This document shows positions 63,801 through 64,000 of a stretch of DNA of 64,000 nucleotides, piece after piece. A program made the translations under genes and the position numbers. The first letter of the stretch is position 1. Every line of letters starts with the position of its first letter. Source of the stretch: Thauera propionica (GTDB lineage: Bacteria; Pseudomonadota; Gammaproteobacteria; Burkholderiales; Rhodocyclaceae); the NCBI RefSeq assembly GCF_002245655.1, contig NZ_NOIH01000026.1, forward strand, positions 94,767 through 158,766. The letters are read 5' to 3'. The notes under the pieces are model-generated. The model was not told the DNA's origin. It saw only the letters and a program-made list of their open reading frames with translations, and ran no database searches.

Positions 63801-64000
63801 GACCTTCGCCTCCCAGAATCGGGCTTCTCGACGTCCCGTCGATCGCCGTAACGCCGTGATCGGGCATGGAATTCCGGATACGGAAATGCCGTCGGCGCAG
63901 GACAACCGATTTCATACTAGACAGCGATACGGAATACGTCGACCCCGGATGCGGGTAAAAAAAGGTTCTTCGCGCGATCTGGGGGAAGTAGTGGTTGACG
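63801..64000. other. upstream region of the activator gene
   Basis: No gene is visible. Palindromic GGAATTCC and TTCCGGAA elements occur near 63868-63875 and 63783-63790, and the 11-mer CCGTATCCGGA (minus strand, 63873-63883) is shared with the region before the glycine-rich operon. A TAGTAT box on the minus strand near 63915 is a weak -10 candidate. A run of seven A at 63957-63963 marks the window's right edge. Confidence 0.4.

Overview
The window looks like chromosomal DNA of a betaproteobacterium of the Rhodocyclales (Thauera/Azoarcus/Aromatoleum type). The base composition is high in G+C. The housekeeping order rlmN-pilF-rodZ-ispG-hisS-yfgM-bamB-der-hfq-hflX-hflK-hflC-hisZ-purA is typical of that group, and the accessory genes (assimilatory nitrate reduction, TRAP uptake, B12 lower-ligand synthesis) fit. 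The genus is an inference from protein character and gene order, not from a database match. I saw no insertion sequence, prophage, integrase or CRISPR array.

Layout. 221-2983: a PAS/GGDEF/EAL signalling protein. 3004-11716 (minus): a nitrate uptake and assimilation operon nrtABC-nirBD-nasA, preceded at 11742-11972 by an NtrC-like site, a -24/-12 promoter, two hairpins and a terminator. The nitrate-sensing antiterminator gene nasR lies immediately upstream. 13513-14483: bluB behind a cobalamin riboswitch. 14530-18289: rlmB and rnr. 18329-18669: two tandem tRNA-Leu(CAG) genes. 18909-33965 (minus): the conserved housekeeping block. 34096-34521: ndk. 34742-40603: a dctPQM TRAP transporter divergent from its dctS/dctR two-component pair. 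40600-45201: tilS, accA, a Bax-inhibitor-1 family protein, an HPF-like protein and nhaR. 45348-51040: tRNA-Leu(CAA), queA-tgt and yajC-secD-secF. 51124-54706: a DUF2322-like gene, purB, apaG and argJ.

The most unusual region is 55038-63800. A sigma-54 type promoter precedes five rightward genes. They encode two very large tandem paralogous glycine-rich secreted proteins, a small secreted protein, a secreted stand-alone C39 cysteine peptidase with its catalytic residues present, and a secreted accessory protein. Facing them are a coiled-coil/beta-barrel outer-membrane protein and a sigma-54 activator with a degenerate receiver domain. The parts list resembles the Pseudomonas Fap functional-amyloid system (FapD = C39 peptidase, FapF = coiled-coil barrel), but the main subunits are unlike FapB/FapC. 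Two of the small secreted proteins carry double-glycine leader-like motifs that fit C39 processing. Three proteins share a C-terminal QNSGxGxL(V/I)Q signature. I propose a secreted, possibly amyloid or polyglycine-helix, matrix-building system under dedicated sigma-54 control.

Regulation readable from the sequence: sigma-54 plus antitermination for nitrate assimilation, a riboswitch for bluB, a hairpin terminator between dctP and dctQM that would raise binding protein over permease, and separate sigma-70 promoters and terminators for the tRNA genes.
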